From positions 1 through 28,582 of the forward strand of contig CAJBBC010000039.1 in assembly GCA_903951185.1 (NCBI GenBank): a stretch of DNA of 28,582 nt. Direction: 5' to 3'. Origin of the DNA: an uncultured Actinomycetes bacterium (lineage in GTDB: Bacteria; Actinomycetota; Actinomycetes; S36-B12; UBA5976). The translations under genes and the position numbers were made by a program. This document shows, piece by piece, positions 1 to 7,141 of the stretch (the first letter of the stretch is position 1; each line of letters starts with the position of its first letter). The notes under the pieces are model-generated. The model had not been told where the DNA came from. It saw only the letters and a list, made by a program, of their open reading frames with translations, and made no database searches.

Positions 1-153
1 ATGTTCGCGAGCTGCATCGCCAACTTGTCTTCTGATTTCATCGGGCGTCAATCCACCACTCGATTTAAGACTCCGCGACACAACGGAACTCACGACAAAC
101 CCCGTGACTAAGGCAGTTCCTAGTGCGATTCCGACAAGTATTAAGACATCCAT
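1..153 (-). CDS. N-terminal fragment of a membrane-anchored protein (RmuC-like?)
   Basis: Reading leftward from an ATG at 153 gives 51 open codons that run off the window edge. Residues 3-23 form a hydrophobic segment (MDVLILVGIALGTALV...), followed by a short basic stretch and then a charged, probably helical region (TPDEIRRQVGDAARE). A single N-terminal membrane anchor followed by a helical region is what one sees at the start of RmuC-type DNA recombination proteins, but the fragment is too short to prove this. It diverges from the DEAD-box helicase at 248, with about 95 nt between the two starts that must hold both promoters. A frame kept open to the edge and the plausible membrane start are the only evidence that it is real. 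Confidence 0.5.
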   Translation of the reverse strand, partial: MDVLILVGIALGTALVTGFVVSSVVSRSLKSSGGLTPDEIRRQVGDAAREH

Positions 154-247
154 TGGACTAGTTTCGCACCCAGCAGTGACAAAAAGTGGCTAAGTGATTA
201 GGTAAATGCGCGTTTCTGACCTAACGTATAAGTACCGAAAGGGTTTC

Positions 248-2386
248 ATGACTTCCTCAACTTCCCCCAAGAAAAAGCCGCGTGCGCGAAAACTAGACCG
301 CGACCGCGCTGCTAATAAAACTGAACCTAAAAAGACTTCACCGCGCCATGTTGCGGCCAAAAAAGCTGCTGCTGCTAAGCGGGCTAAACCTGTTAAAGGT
401 GCAAAAAAGCGAAGTACTCCACGCGATGAAAGCGTGCGAAGTGAACGTAGTGAACGCCCGGTACGCGGAGAACGCAGTGAACGTAGTGAACGCCCGGTAC
501 GTGGTGAACGCAGCGAACGATCAGGTGCAACAGTAGGTCGAGCAGCGCCAAAATCAGCGCGCACTCGAAGCGAATCAAAAGATGTATGGAATCCATCAGG
601 TAAACCACAACGTCGCGGCGGCGAAAAACCTGCCGGAGCTGGTTATAAACGGGATCGATTTGAAAAGTCAGATCGAAGCGAGCGCACTTATTCTGATCGA
701 CCAGTTCGCGGTGAAAGAGCTGAGCGAAGTGAACGTCCGGCACGCGCCGAAAGATTTGAAAAACCAACTCGTGGAGCAGCTAGACCAGCAACTGCGCGTG
801 GTGAAAAATCAGATCGTCCGTATGCCAAAAAATTTAGTAGTCGTGAAGATACTCGCACCGAACGTCCAGCCAGAGGCGAACGTCCGGTTCGTAGTGAACG
901 TAGCGAACGTCCGGTTCGCAATGAACGCAGCGAACGCAGCGAACGTCCAGCGCGTAAGGAATACAGCGATCGTCCAGCACGTCGTCCTGCCGGAGCCGAA
1001 AGATTTGAATCGAAACGTCCAGTTCGTGCAAGTCGCAATGATCGCCATGATGATGGTGAAATTTTTGAATCGACTAAGCGAGTTAAAGTTGCTGAAGTAC
1101 TAGAGCCGGTTGACTTACCCGCTTGGTCAGAACTTGGTGTAGATCAAAACTTATTACCGATCCTTAATCGTCAAGGTTTCACTGAACCATTTCCAATTCA
1201 AGTAAAAACTCTGCCAGATGCAATTAGTGGTCGCGATGTTTTAGGTCGAGGACAAACAGGTTCTGGAAAAACTTTGGCATTTGGTTTAGCGATGGTAACT
1301 AAGCTCGCACATCGAAAAGCAACACCAAACCATCCACTTGGATTAGTACTTGTGCCAACTCGCGAACTTGCAATGCAAGTTACGGACGCGATTATGCCTT
1401 TTGCGCAGGGTGTTGGACTTGATGTTCGATTAATTGCTGGCGGTATGCCGTATGCAAAACAAGTCGATGCCCTTAAACGAAGTGTGCCGATTTTAGTAGC
1501 AACTCCAGGTCGGTTAAATGACTTAATTGAACAAGGGTATGTAAATCTGTCAAAAACTGAAATTACAATTCTTGATGAAGCTGATCAAATGTGTGACATG
1601 GGATTCTTCCCACAAATTGTTGAGGTACTTGATCTAACTAAAAAGGGAACACAGCGCTTACTGTTTAGTGCAACCCTTGATAAAGATGTAGACAAAATTG
1701 TTAAAAAGTACCTGCATGATCCAGTCGAACATGCAACCTCAACATCTAAAGCATCTGTGAAAACTATGGATCACTACTTATTTGTTGTTTATCGTGAAGA
1801 TAAAGAAGATGTACTCGCTGAAATTGGTGCTCGCGATGGTAAGACGATTTTCTTCGCGCGTACTCAATTAGGAGTAGAGCGCATTGCTAAAGATATTGCT
1901 CGACGCGGTATTCCAGCTGGCGCATTACATGGTGGTAAAACTCAAGGTGCTCGTACGCGCACACTTAACGCTTTCAAAGAAGGTGTAACTAATGTTCTAG
2001 TCGCTACGGACGTGGCGGCTCGCGGTATTCACGTTGATGGCGTTTCTTTAGTTGTCCACGTTGATCCACCTGCTGATCCAAAGGATTATTTGCACCGTGC
2101 TGGACGAACAGCTCGCGCCGGCGAGTCAGGTGCAGTTGTGACATTAGTTGGACCACGTCAACAACGTGCGGTTGAACAAATGACTGCGCGTGCTGGGGTA
2201 GAACCAAAAGTTGTTCGCATTAAACAAATGTCAAAAGAATTAATCAGTATTACTGGTGCGAAAAAACCAAGTGGAATTCCTTGGAAAGAACCTGATCAGC
2301 CGAAGTCTGGCCGTGGTGGTTCACGTGGTGGGGGAAAACCCCGAACTTACGGGCGCAGCGCCTCAGGTCCACGACGACGTAGCTAA
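248..2386 (+). CDS. DEAD-box ATP-dependent RNA helicase with Arg/Ser/Glu-repeat N-terminus
   Basis: This is a 712-residue RNA helicase that unwinds or remodels RNA duplexes using ATP. All core motifs are visible: Q motif (GFTEPFPIQ), motif I GQTGSGKT at 335-342, Ia PTRELA, Ib TPGRL, motif II DEAD at 443-446, motif III SAT at 474-476, motif V (ATDVAARGIHV) and motif VI HRAGRTARAG near 616. The first roughly 275 residues are lysine/arginine-rich and low-complexity, with iterated SERSERPVRGER units. The C-terminus ends in a Gly/Arg/Ser-rich tail. Both tails are expected to be disordered and to bind RNA. ATG 248 is preferred over an in-frame ATG at 206 because GAAAGGG lies 4 nt upstream and the protein then begins MTSSTSPKKK. 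It resembles the RhlE/CsdA-like helicases with basic extensions common in Actinobacteria; which subgroup it belongs to is not settled. Confidence 0.93.
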   Translation: MTSSTSPKKKPRARKLDRDRAANKTEPKKTSPRHVAAKKAAAAKRAKPVKGAKKRSTPRDESVRSERSERPVRGERSERSERPVRGERSERSGATVGRAAPKSARTRSESKDVWNPSGKPQRRGGEKPAGAGYKRDRFEKSDRSERTYSDRPVRGERAERSERPARAERFEKPTRGAARPATARGEKSDRPYAKKFSSREDTRTERPARGERPVRSERSERPVRNERSERSERPARKEYSDRPARRPAGAERFESKRPVRASRNDRHDDGEIFESTKRVKVAEVLEPVDLPAWSELGVDQNLLPILNRQGFTEPFPIQVKTLPDAISGRDVLGRGQTGSGKTLAFGLAMVTKLAHRKATPNHPLGLVLVPTRELAMQVTDAIMPFAQGVGLDVRLIAGGMPYAKQVDALKRSVPILVATPGRLNDLIEQGYVNLSKTEITILDEADQMCDMGFFPQIVEVLDLTKKGTQRLLFSATLDKDVDKIVKKYLHDPVEHATSTSKASVKTMDHYLFVVYREDKEDVLAEIGARDGKTIFFARTQLGVERIAKDIARRGIPAGALHGGKTQGARTRTLNAFKEGVTNVLVATDVAARGIHVDGVSLVVHVDPPADPKDYLHRAGRTARAGESGAVVTLVGPRQQRAVEQMTARAGVEPKVVRIKQMSKELISITGAKKPSGIPWKEPDQPKSGRGGSRGGGKPRTYGRSASGPRRRS
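441..512 (+). repeat. 36-nt tandem repeat coding SERSERPVRGER
   Basis: Two adjacent 36-nt units (441-476 and 477-512) differ at only two positions and lie in the helicase reading frame, coding for a 12-residue unit. Related but more diverged SER/ERP-V/A-R units recur at about 864-975. The period is a multiple of three, so expansion or contraction changes only the length of the tail. The same repeats create long spurious open frames in other frames and on the other strand. Confidence 0.9.
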
Positions 2387-2466
2387 AAAGTCATTATTTA
2401 TAGGCAATTTGCGATTAAGTCGCGAATAACTAATTTCCCAATTCTTAATTGCCTCTCTATTCTTAT

Positions 2467-2480
2467 ATGTCTACGGACAT
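2467..2480 (+). other. Small stem-loop with UNCG-type loop upstream of the coiled-coil gene
   Basis: ATGTC at 2467-2471 pairs with GACAT at 2476-2480 around a TACG loop closed by a C-G pair, which is the unusually stable UNCG tetraloop class. It lies about 40 nt upstream of the start at 2521, in the 134-nt gap after the helicase. No T-run follows, so it is not a standard intrinsic terminator. It could be an RNA-stability element or chance. Confidence 0.35.
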
Positions 2481-2520
2481 GTAGCTACGGGGTTATTGGT
2501 CTTACGAGCAAGGAATAAAA

Positions 2521-3702
2521 ATGAGTGAAAAAGGTTTAGGACGTTTCTTCAAAGCGGCAGATATTGAAAATTTGCCTGAAGGCGATCCAAAACGTGATGC
2601 TGCGTACCAAGAAATGATCGCATCCCTAAATGCTCGCATTGCCGAACTAGAAGGCGCTGTTGGCCGTCCAACATTTATCGACATGGATGACGATGCATTA
2701 ACCCAAATAGCTGCTGAAGACGCCGCCGTAATTATTCGCGCAGCTCGTACTCGGGCCACCAAACTTGTTGAACAAGCCTCTGAAACTTTACAAAAAGCTG
2801 AATCCGATCGTGAACAGATTCGGGCAAGCGCTGAACTTGATGCAAGAAGTATTCGTGAAGCAGCAAATGCTGATGCTCGCAAACTTCGCGCTGAAGCAAC
2901 TTCAACTCTTGAAACAGCTCGTGCGCAAGCAGAACAACTACTTTCAGCTTCTCAAGATGATGCTGACGAACAACTTAAGATCACTCAAGCCACGATTGCC
3001 AAACTTCTAGATGACGCATCTCGTCAGGCAGATGAAGTCATTAAGAGTGCAAATGATTTACGTGCTAAAACAGAACGTGAAGTTGCTAAGCAACAAGCTG
3101 ATGCTGTGCGCCAAATTGATGAACAAGTACTTTCTTCACAAAATGAAATCAATACAAATCTTTCGAATGCAAATGCTGAAGCTAAGCGTTTAGTTAGCGA
3201 AGCAACGAAAGCATCACAAGCAATGGTTGAAAAAACCAGTGGCGATACTCGTGCAACTCTTTCTGAAACACAAGCTCGAATTGATAACATGCTTCGCGAA
3301 GCACAAGAACGTGTTGATGCACTTGCCGCTGCTGGCCAAGCTAAGTATGACGAAGCAGAATCTGCAGCAATCCGTCAAAGTAATGAAATTTTGGCCAAGG
3401 CGAAAGCTAAGGCAGATTCAATTAAGAAGACTGCAGTTCTTTACCGCGATCACATTTTGAAGTCAGTTGAAAATGAAAAGCGAATTGTTACTGAACTTAA
3501 TAAGCAGATGGCAAAACTACGCACTGGCTGGTTAGCTTCGCAAACTGAAATTTCTGAATTAGTAGCAAGTGTTGGCGATGAATTCGTGAAACTTGAATCT
3601 GATGTTTCAGATGTAACTCGTGAAATTGCAAACAAGCGCGGCGAGCTTACCGACGTACTTGCCAGCATGACTGCTGACATTCGCGACGAATCTGAAAAAT
3701 AA
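2521..3702 (+). CDS. Ala/Glu-rich coiled-coil protein (polar scaffold or DivIVA-like, function unknown)
   Basis: This is a 393-residue protein without signal peptide or membrane segment. From about residue 60 to the C-terminus it is almost entirely predicted helix rich in A, E, K, Q, R and D, with segments such as ARSIREAANADARKL and AEAKRLVSEATKASQ that suggest long, partly hendecad coiled coils. The first 55 residues are different (GLGRFFKAADIENLPEGDP) and may be a separate head. The composition resembles actinobacterial cytoskeletal or polar proteins (DivIVA/Wag31, Scy, FilP) and F-type ATPase b subunits, but I recognise no specific family signature. AAGGA at 2510-2514, 6 nt before ATG, supports the start. 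It is followed after 60 nt by an ABC exporter pair. A structural role is inference from sequence type only. Confidence 0.85.
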   Translation: MSEKGLGRFFKAADIENLPEGDPKRDAAYQEMIASLNARIAELEGAVGRPTFIDMDDDALTQIAAEDAAVIIRAARTRATKLVEQASETLQKAESDREQIRASAELDARSIREAANADARKLRAEATSTLETARAQAEQLLSASQDDADEQLKITQATIAKLLDDASRQADEVIKSANDLRAKTEREVAKQQADAVRQIDEQVLSSQNEINTNLSNANAEAKRLVSEATKASQAMVEKTSGDTRATLSETQARIDNMLREAQERVDALAAAGQAKYDEAESAAIRQSNEILAKAKAKADSIKKTAVLYRDHILKSVENEKRIVTELNKQMAKLRTGWLASQTEISELVASVGDEFVKLESDVSDVTREIANKRGELTDVLASMTADIRDESEK

Positions 3703-3762
3703 ATCTCAACCAGCGTTAATTGCGCAGTGAGTTTTGTTAAGTACGCAAGATAGAGTCGAGTT

Positions 3763-4674
3763 ATGCGCGTAGAAGTAAATAACCTCGATAAACATTTTGG
3801 CAAAACACATGCTGTTCGCGATTTATCTTTCTCAGTTGAACCTGGCCGAGTAACTGGCTTCTTAGGGCCAAATGGCTCAGGTAAATCTTCCACAATGCGT
3901 TTGATGTTGGATTTGGATTCTGGCTCAGGTGAAACACTGTATGACGGCAAACCACTGACTGCATTACATCCGGTAACGCGCGCAGTCGGCGCACACTTAG
4001 ATGCAAAATTTTTTCATCCGAAAAGAACTGCCTTTGCACATTTAAGAATGCTTGGTGCTGAAGCAAGGATTTCTAAAGCGCGCATAAATGAAGTACTTGA
4101 ACTAGTTGGACTTGAATCTGTTGCCAAAAAACGTCCTGGTGGTTTTTCACTCGGGATGGGACAGAGACTTGGTTTAGCTGGGGCAATTTTGGCGCAGCCA
4201 AAAGTTTTGTTCTTGGATGAACCAGCTAACGGACTCGATCCGCAATCTATCCAATGGTTACGTGATTTCTTAAAAAATTATGCCGCTTCTGGTAACGCAG
4301 TATTTGTTAGCAGTCACTTATTAAGCGAAATGCAACTATTAGCTGATGACGTAGTTGTTATTGCTGCCGGTCAACTAATTGCTGCCGAATCAATGCAGCA
4401 GTTTTTAACTAGAGCCCAGGGAACAAATGTTGTGGTGCGCAGTCCAGAATTAAATCGGCTTCGCGATTTCCTTGGCAACGATGGAATCGAAGCCAAGTTT
4501 GAAGGCTTAAACACTTTACTTATCTCAGGTGTAACTTCTGATTTAGTGGGCGAGATTGCCTTCAAGAACAACATCCAAATATCTGAATTAACATTGCGGT
4601 CAGCGAGCCTCGAAGATGTCTTCCTGGAATTAACAGAATCTGGACAAGAATTCCGCGTTGGAGGTACTAAGTGA
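3763..4674 (+). CDS. ABC-2 type transporter ATP-binding protein
   Basis: The ATPase subunit of an exporter, 303 residues. Walker A is GPNGSGKSS at 35-43, the signature region is FSLGMGQRLGLA, Walker B is KVLFLDEPANGLDPQ, and the H-loop is in SSHLLSEM. The signature departs from LSGGQ to LGMGQ, which is common in the CcmA/DrrA/NatA class that pairs with ABC-2 permeases. About 90 residues after the nucleotide-binding domain form the usual C-terminal extension of this class. The stop codon overlaps the GTG start of the permease gene by 4 nt (GTGA), so the two are translationally coupled. The substrate cannot be read from the sequence; drug, lipid or peptide export are all possible. Confidence 0.93.
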   Translation: MRVEVNNLDKHFGKTHAVRDLSFSVEPGRVTGFLGPNGSGKSSTMRLMLDLDSGSGETLYDGKPLTALHPVTRAVGAHLDAKFFHPKRTAFAHLRMLGAEARISKARINEVLELVGLESVAKKRPGGFSLGMGQRLGLAGAILAQPKVLFLDEPANGLDPQSIQWLRDFLKNYAASGNAVFVSSHLLSEMQLLADDVVVIAAGQLIAAESMQQFLTRAQGTNVVVRSPELNRLRDFLGNDGIEAKFEGLNTLLISGVTSDLVGEIAFKNNIQISELTLRSASLEDVFLELTESGQEFRVGGTK

Positions 4675-5417
4675 TTAGCGCATTAGTATTCGAATGGCGC
4701 CGGTTATGGTCGATTCGTTCGACGTGGATTATGTTGATTTCCTACTTAGGTTCAATCGGATTCTTCGGAGTTTTCCCACTGTTCTCGGCCAGAGAGCCAG
4801 GAATGCAAAGCTGGATTGGTCTTTATAACACTTCATATAATTTCTTCAGTTTAGTTTTACTCTCAGTAATTGGTGCTCAAGTTTTTGGTCACGAATACCG
4901 ATATGGAACTATCCGGTTAACTCTTACCGAGTTTCCTAAACGCGAAATAGTGATGATCGCAAAAAGTTTGGTGCTACTTTTCTTTGTTACTTTCTCCGTA
5001 TTACTGAGTTGGGGATTACTTGGCTTCCTAGCTCAATTTGCACCTGAGGGAACGGTAACTAGTACTGCCGAGGGATTTACATTTAGTCCAAATCCGCCAG
5101 CGGATCTTTGGAAAGTTTTGCTATTTATAGTCGGGTATCTATTTATCGCCATGAGTGTTGTGACAATTACTCGGAACTTAGCTTTAGGTATTGTCATACC
5201 GCTACTTATGAGCACAATTCTGGAAAGTTTACTTGGGATCTTAAATCAATTTGCTAAACAAAAGTTTGACTGGATTACTACTCGGTTACCTTTCGATAAC
5301 GCTAATGACTGGTTAGGTGATGGCGGACTTTATCAAACTCCTGGACTAACTTTTGCCGCTTGGGTAGTTGGGCTCTACTTAATTGCCTCAGTTATGTTTT
5401 TCAAGCGCGATGCATGA
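4671..5417 (+). CDS. ABC-2 type transporter permease
   Basis: A 248-residue membrane protein with about six hydrophobic segments, beginning MISALVFEWRRLWSIRSTW. A short cytoplasmic N-terminus running into the first membrane helix is typical of ABC-2 permeases, as is a middle segment like FGHEYRYGTIRLTLTEFPKR, with its conserved EYRYGTI-type motif. The GTG start overlaps the ATPase stop by 4 nt, and its own stop overlaps the next ATG by 4 nt. It should form the membrane channel for the ATPase encoded just upstream, probably as a homodimer since only one permease gene is present. Substrate unknown. Confidence 0.9.
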   Translation: MISALVFEWRRLWSIRSTWIMLISYLGSIGFFGVFPLFSAREPGMQSWIGLYNTSYNFFSLVLLSVIGAQVFGHEYRYGTIRLTLTEFPKREIVMIAKSLVLLFFVTFSVLLSWGLLGFLAQFAPEGTVTSTAEGFTFSPNPPADLWKVLLFIVGYLFIAMSVVTITRNLALGIVIPLLMSTILESLLGILNQFAKQKFDWITTRLPFDNANDWLGDGGLYQTPGLTFAAWVVGLYLIASVMFFKRDA

Positions 5418-6187
5418 ACAAGCTAAGCACTAGTGAAAAACAACGCACTTTATTAATAGGTTTTCTTGCTGGAGTCTTAGCCGGATTATTTGGCGTTGGT
5501 GGCGGATTCTTAATGGTGCCGCTATATCTGGCTTGGTTACACATTGATCAAAAGAAAGCCCATGCGACTTCACTTGGCGCAATTGTTCCTATTGCCATTG
5601 CCGGTGCAATTGGCTACACCGCAACTGGAGATGTGAACTGGACTTCGGCTTTATATTTACTCGCCGGTTCATTCTTCGGTGCCATCTACGGTGCGAAGTT
5701 ATTGCACACTATTTCACTGCCGCGTTTGCAATTAGTTTTTTCCGGATTACTGACCGTTTCTGCAATTCGTTTACTTTGGTCAGCGCAACCAACTCAAATA
5801 GTTGACGGACTTGCCGGTCATTTACTTTTAATCGCAGTAGGTTTCTTCGCTGGCACAATGTCTGGACTACTTGGAATTGGCGGCGGAATCATTATGGTGC
5901 CAGCAATGATTATTGCTGCCGGATTAGATGCAGTAACTGCTCGAGGTACAAGTCTGGCAGTTATCGTTGGATCTGGAATTTCTGGTACTTACGCACATTA
6001 CAAGCGCGGAAACATTTTATTTCCGATTGCAATACTAGGTGGCTTAGCTGGAGTTCCAGCGGTCTACTTGGGGATCTACCTAAGTCAGAATTTGCCGGAA
6101 CGTATTTCAGTAGCTATTTTCGCGGCTGTGTTATTAACGATTGCATACCAACAATTTAAGAAGTCTGTAAAAACACAGTATTCTTAA
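5414..6187 (+). CDS. Sulfite exporter TauE/SafE family permease
   Basis: A 257-residue integral membrane protein with about eight hydrophobic segments. It shows the internal duplication typical of TauE/SafE (DUF81): GLFGVGGGFLMVPLY near the N-terminus and GLLGIGGGIIMVPAM in the second half. The family moves anions such as sulfite, sulfoacetate or other organosulfur compounds across the membrane, and the substrate here is unknown. ATG 5414 is chosen because it forms an ATGA overlap with the preceding permease stop and gives the usual short polar N-terminus. Position makes it the last gene of the cluster that begins at 3763, but a functional tie to the ABC exporter is only inferred. tRNA-Ser follows 4 nt after the stop codon. 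Confidence 0.92.
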   Translation: MNKLSTSEKQRTLLIGFLAGVLAGLFGVGGGFLMVPLYLAWLHIDQKKAHATSLGAIVPIAIAGAIGYTATGDVNWTSALYLLAGSFFGAIYGAKLLHTISLPRLQLVFSGLLTVSAIRLLWSAQPTQIVDGLAGHLLLIAVGFFAGTMSGLLGIGGGIIMVPAMIIAAGLDAVTARGTSLAVIVGSGISGTYAHYKRGNILFPIAILGGLAGVPAVYLGIYLSQNLPERISVAIFAAVLLTIAYQQFKKSVKTQYS

Positions 6188-6191
6188 TGAC

Positions 6192-6281
6192 GGTATCGTG
6201 TCCGAGTGGCCGAAGGTGCAACTCTCGAAAAGTTGTGTGCGTGTAAGCGCACCGTGGGTTCAAATCCCACCGATACCGCCA
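6192..6281 (+). tRNA. tRNA-Ser (anticodon CGA)
   Basis: The acceptor stem GGTATCG (6192-6198) pairs with CGATACC (6271-6277), followed by discriminator G and a genomically encoded CCA (6279-6281). The anticodon stem CAACT/AGTTG encloses the loop CTCGAAA, placing CGA at 6226-6228, which reads UCG serine codons. A long variable arm (about 6236-6253) and a T arm GTGGG-TTCAAAT-CCCAC fit a class II serine tRNA. It begins only 4 nt after the TauE-family stop, so it may be co-transcribed with that gene or use a promoter inside it. Confidence 0.97.
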
Positions 6282-6318
6282 CACAAAATATGCCCATGAT
6301 CGGGCAGATTTTTGTGTG
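6280..6318 (+). terminator. Stem-loop terminator directly after tRNA-Ser
   Basis: TGCCC (6291-6295) pairs with GGGCA (6302-6306) around ATGATC. An outer helix CACACAAAA (6280-6288) pairs with TTTTGTGTG (6310-6318) across a small internal loop. TTTTT at 6309-6313 follows the inner stem, as in an intrinsic terminator. The outer helix includes the last two bases of the tRNA CCA, so folding could also affect 3'-end processing. Confidence 0.65.
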
Positions 6319-6343
6319 ACGGGTAAATTAGCGGGCGGGATTT

Positions 6344-6373
6344 GGGAGCGAAGGCAAAGCCTTCGCGGTTCCC
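6344..6373. other. Second stem-loop downstream of tRNA-Ser
   Basis: GCGAAGGC (6348-6355) pairs perfectly with GCCTTCGC (6359-6366) around an AAA loop, and GGGA/TCCC extend the stem outside a small bulge. There is no T-run on either side. Its right arm runs into the duplicated tRNA-end sequence at 6371. It may be a REP-like or attenuator-like structure; function unknown. Confidence 0.5.
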
Positions 6374-6384
6374 ACCGATACCGC
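6371..6384 (+). repeat. Duplicate of tRNA-Ser 3' end (att-like remnant)
   Basis: The 14 bases CCCACCGATACCGC repeat exactly the T-arm/acceptor end of tRNA-Ser (6266-6279), 105 nt downstream. GGTT before the copy also matches the tRNA if the AAAT of the T loop is deleted. Duplicated tRNA 3' ends are what site-specific integration leaves behind, but no integrase or cargo lies between the copies. It could be an excised-element scar or a degraded tRNA copy. Confidence 0.55.
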
Positions 6385-6420
6385 GCTTGCAACAATCCCT
6401 TTACGGGATTGTTGCAAGCG
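6384..6420. other. Perfect 16-bp stem-loop between tRNA-Ser and tadA
   Basis: A 16-nt arm at 6384-6399 and its exact reverse complement at 6405-6420 enclose a 5-nt loop TTTAC. It ends 20 nt before the tadA stop (6441). Neither strand has a T-run after the stem, so it is not a standard intrinsic terminator, although it may end convergent transcription or protect 3' ends. Confidence 0.75.
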
Positions 6421-6440
6421 TGAGGTATTGATTTACGGGT

Positions 6441-6899
6441 TTAACGTTTTTCTTTAAAAAACTCAGTTAACAAATTCGCAGCTTCTGCAGCCAGCACACC
6501 CGAAATAACTTCTGGTCGGTGTGGTAATCGAGAGTCTCTAACCACATCCCAAAGCGAACCGACTGCGCCAGCTTTGTCATCAAAAGCCCCAAAGACTAAG
6601 CGGCCAATTCTCGATTGAACAATTGCACCTGCACACATTGTGCAAGGTTCAAGTGAAACAACAATTGTGCAGTCATCAAGTCGCCAGTTAGCTAAATCTT
6701 GCGAAGCTGCGATCAGGGCATTTACTTCAGCATGTCCGAGTGGATTATTCAAAGCCTCGCGAGTATTGAAACCCTGCCCAATAATTTTGCCTGCTGGGTT
6801 CAGAACTACGGCGCCAACAGGAACATCACCTTGTCGCCCTGCTTGGCTAGCTAGTTCAAAAGCAACCCGCATCGGGGCTTCAAACTGCTTGGTATCCAT
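6441..6899 (-). CDS. tadA: tRNA-specific adenosine deaminase TadA
   Basis: A 152-residue zinc deaminase that converts adenosine 34 of tRNA-Arg(ACG) to inosine, allowing one tRNA to read CGU, CGC and CGA. The zinc/catalytic motifs are HAE at 56-58, with the catalytic glutamate at 58, and PCTMC with Cys86 and Cys89. SLEPCTMCAGA is close to the TadA consensus and distinguishes it from cytidine or guanine deaminases. Length is normal for the family. It is leftward and alone, facing the tRNA-Ser gene tail to tail. Its start lies only about 30 nt from the promoter of the divergent riboswitch transcript. Confidence 0.95.
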   Translation of the reverse strand: MDTKQFEAPMRVAFELASQAGRQGDVPVGAVVLNPAGKIIGQGFNTREALNNPLGHAEVNALIAASQDLANWRLDDCTIVVSLEPCTMCAGAIVQSRIGRLVFGAFDDKAGAVGSLWDVVRDSRLPHRPEVISGVLAAEAANLLTEFFKEKR

Positions 6900-6931
6900 T
6901 TCACAATTTTGGCACGATTATTTGGATCGGG

Positions 6932-6961
6932 TTTACAGGCAGATTCCGACCTTGCTAGTCT
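6932..6961 (+). promoter_or_regulatory. Candidate promoter of the SAM-IV/ABC importer operon
   Basis: TTTACA (6932-6937) and TAGTCT (6956-6961) are separated by 18 nt, with TGC just before the -10 box giving an extended -10. Initiation about 7 nt downstream would start the transcript near 6968-6970, just before the riboswitch. Agreement of promoter spacing with the aptamer start is the main support. Confidence 0.5.
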
Positions 6962-6971
6962 GTGTATTGGT

Positions 6972-7095
6972 AAAGAGCGATAACGATAAGTCCCGGCTTG
7001 TTATCCGACAACCCTTGCAACCGCGATGGGGTGCCCCGAGGAAAGACCAGGCCAATCAATTGGCAAGCGCGGGTCCAGCCAGGGCCCAACATTTG
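6972..7095 (+). promoter_or_regulatory. SAM-IV riboswitch
   Basis: The stretch matches the SAM-IV aptamer core as I know it: CCCGGCTTG near 6992, CAACCCTTGCAACCGCG at 7009-7025, TGGGGTGCCCCG at 7027-7038, AAGACCAGG at 7043-7051 and GGCAAGCGCGGGTCC at 7062-7076. SAM-IV binds S-adenosylmethionine and represses sulfur amino acid genes in Actinobacteria. The edges are approximate. Downstream, CTTCCTTAT (7106-7114) could pair imperfectly with the ribosome-binding site region ATAGGAG (7129-7135), suggesting control at translation initiation, but this pairing is weak. The regulated genes are the three importer genes from 7142. Confidence 0.88.
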
Positions 7096-7141
7096 GGGGC
7101 AACCGCTTCCTTATGCAACCTGAAAGTAATAGGAGATCAGC

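Noticed and set aside
206..247. Earlier helicase start at ATG 206
   Set aside because: It adds 14 residues without family similarity and lacks a good ribosome-binding site; ATG 248 has GAAAGGG 4 nt upstream.
190..1103. Several open frames of 60-173 codons on both strands overlapping the helicase N-terminus
   Set aside because: They arise from the 36-nt and related repeats being open in other frames; compositions are repetitive, and the helicase frame carries all conserved motifs.
6156..6395. Leftward 79-codon open frame across tRNA-Ser and the hairpins
   Set aside because: It is antisense to a clear tRNA and includes the stem-loops; no family resemblance and no ribosome-binding site.
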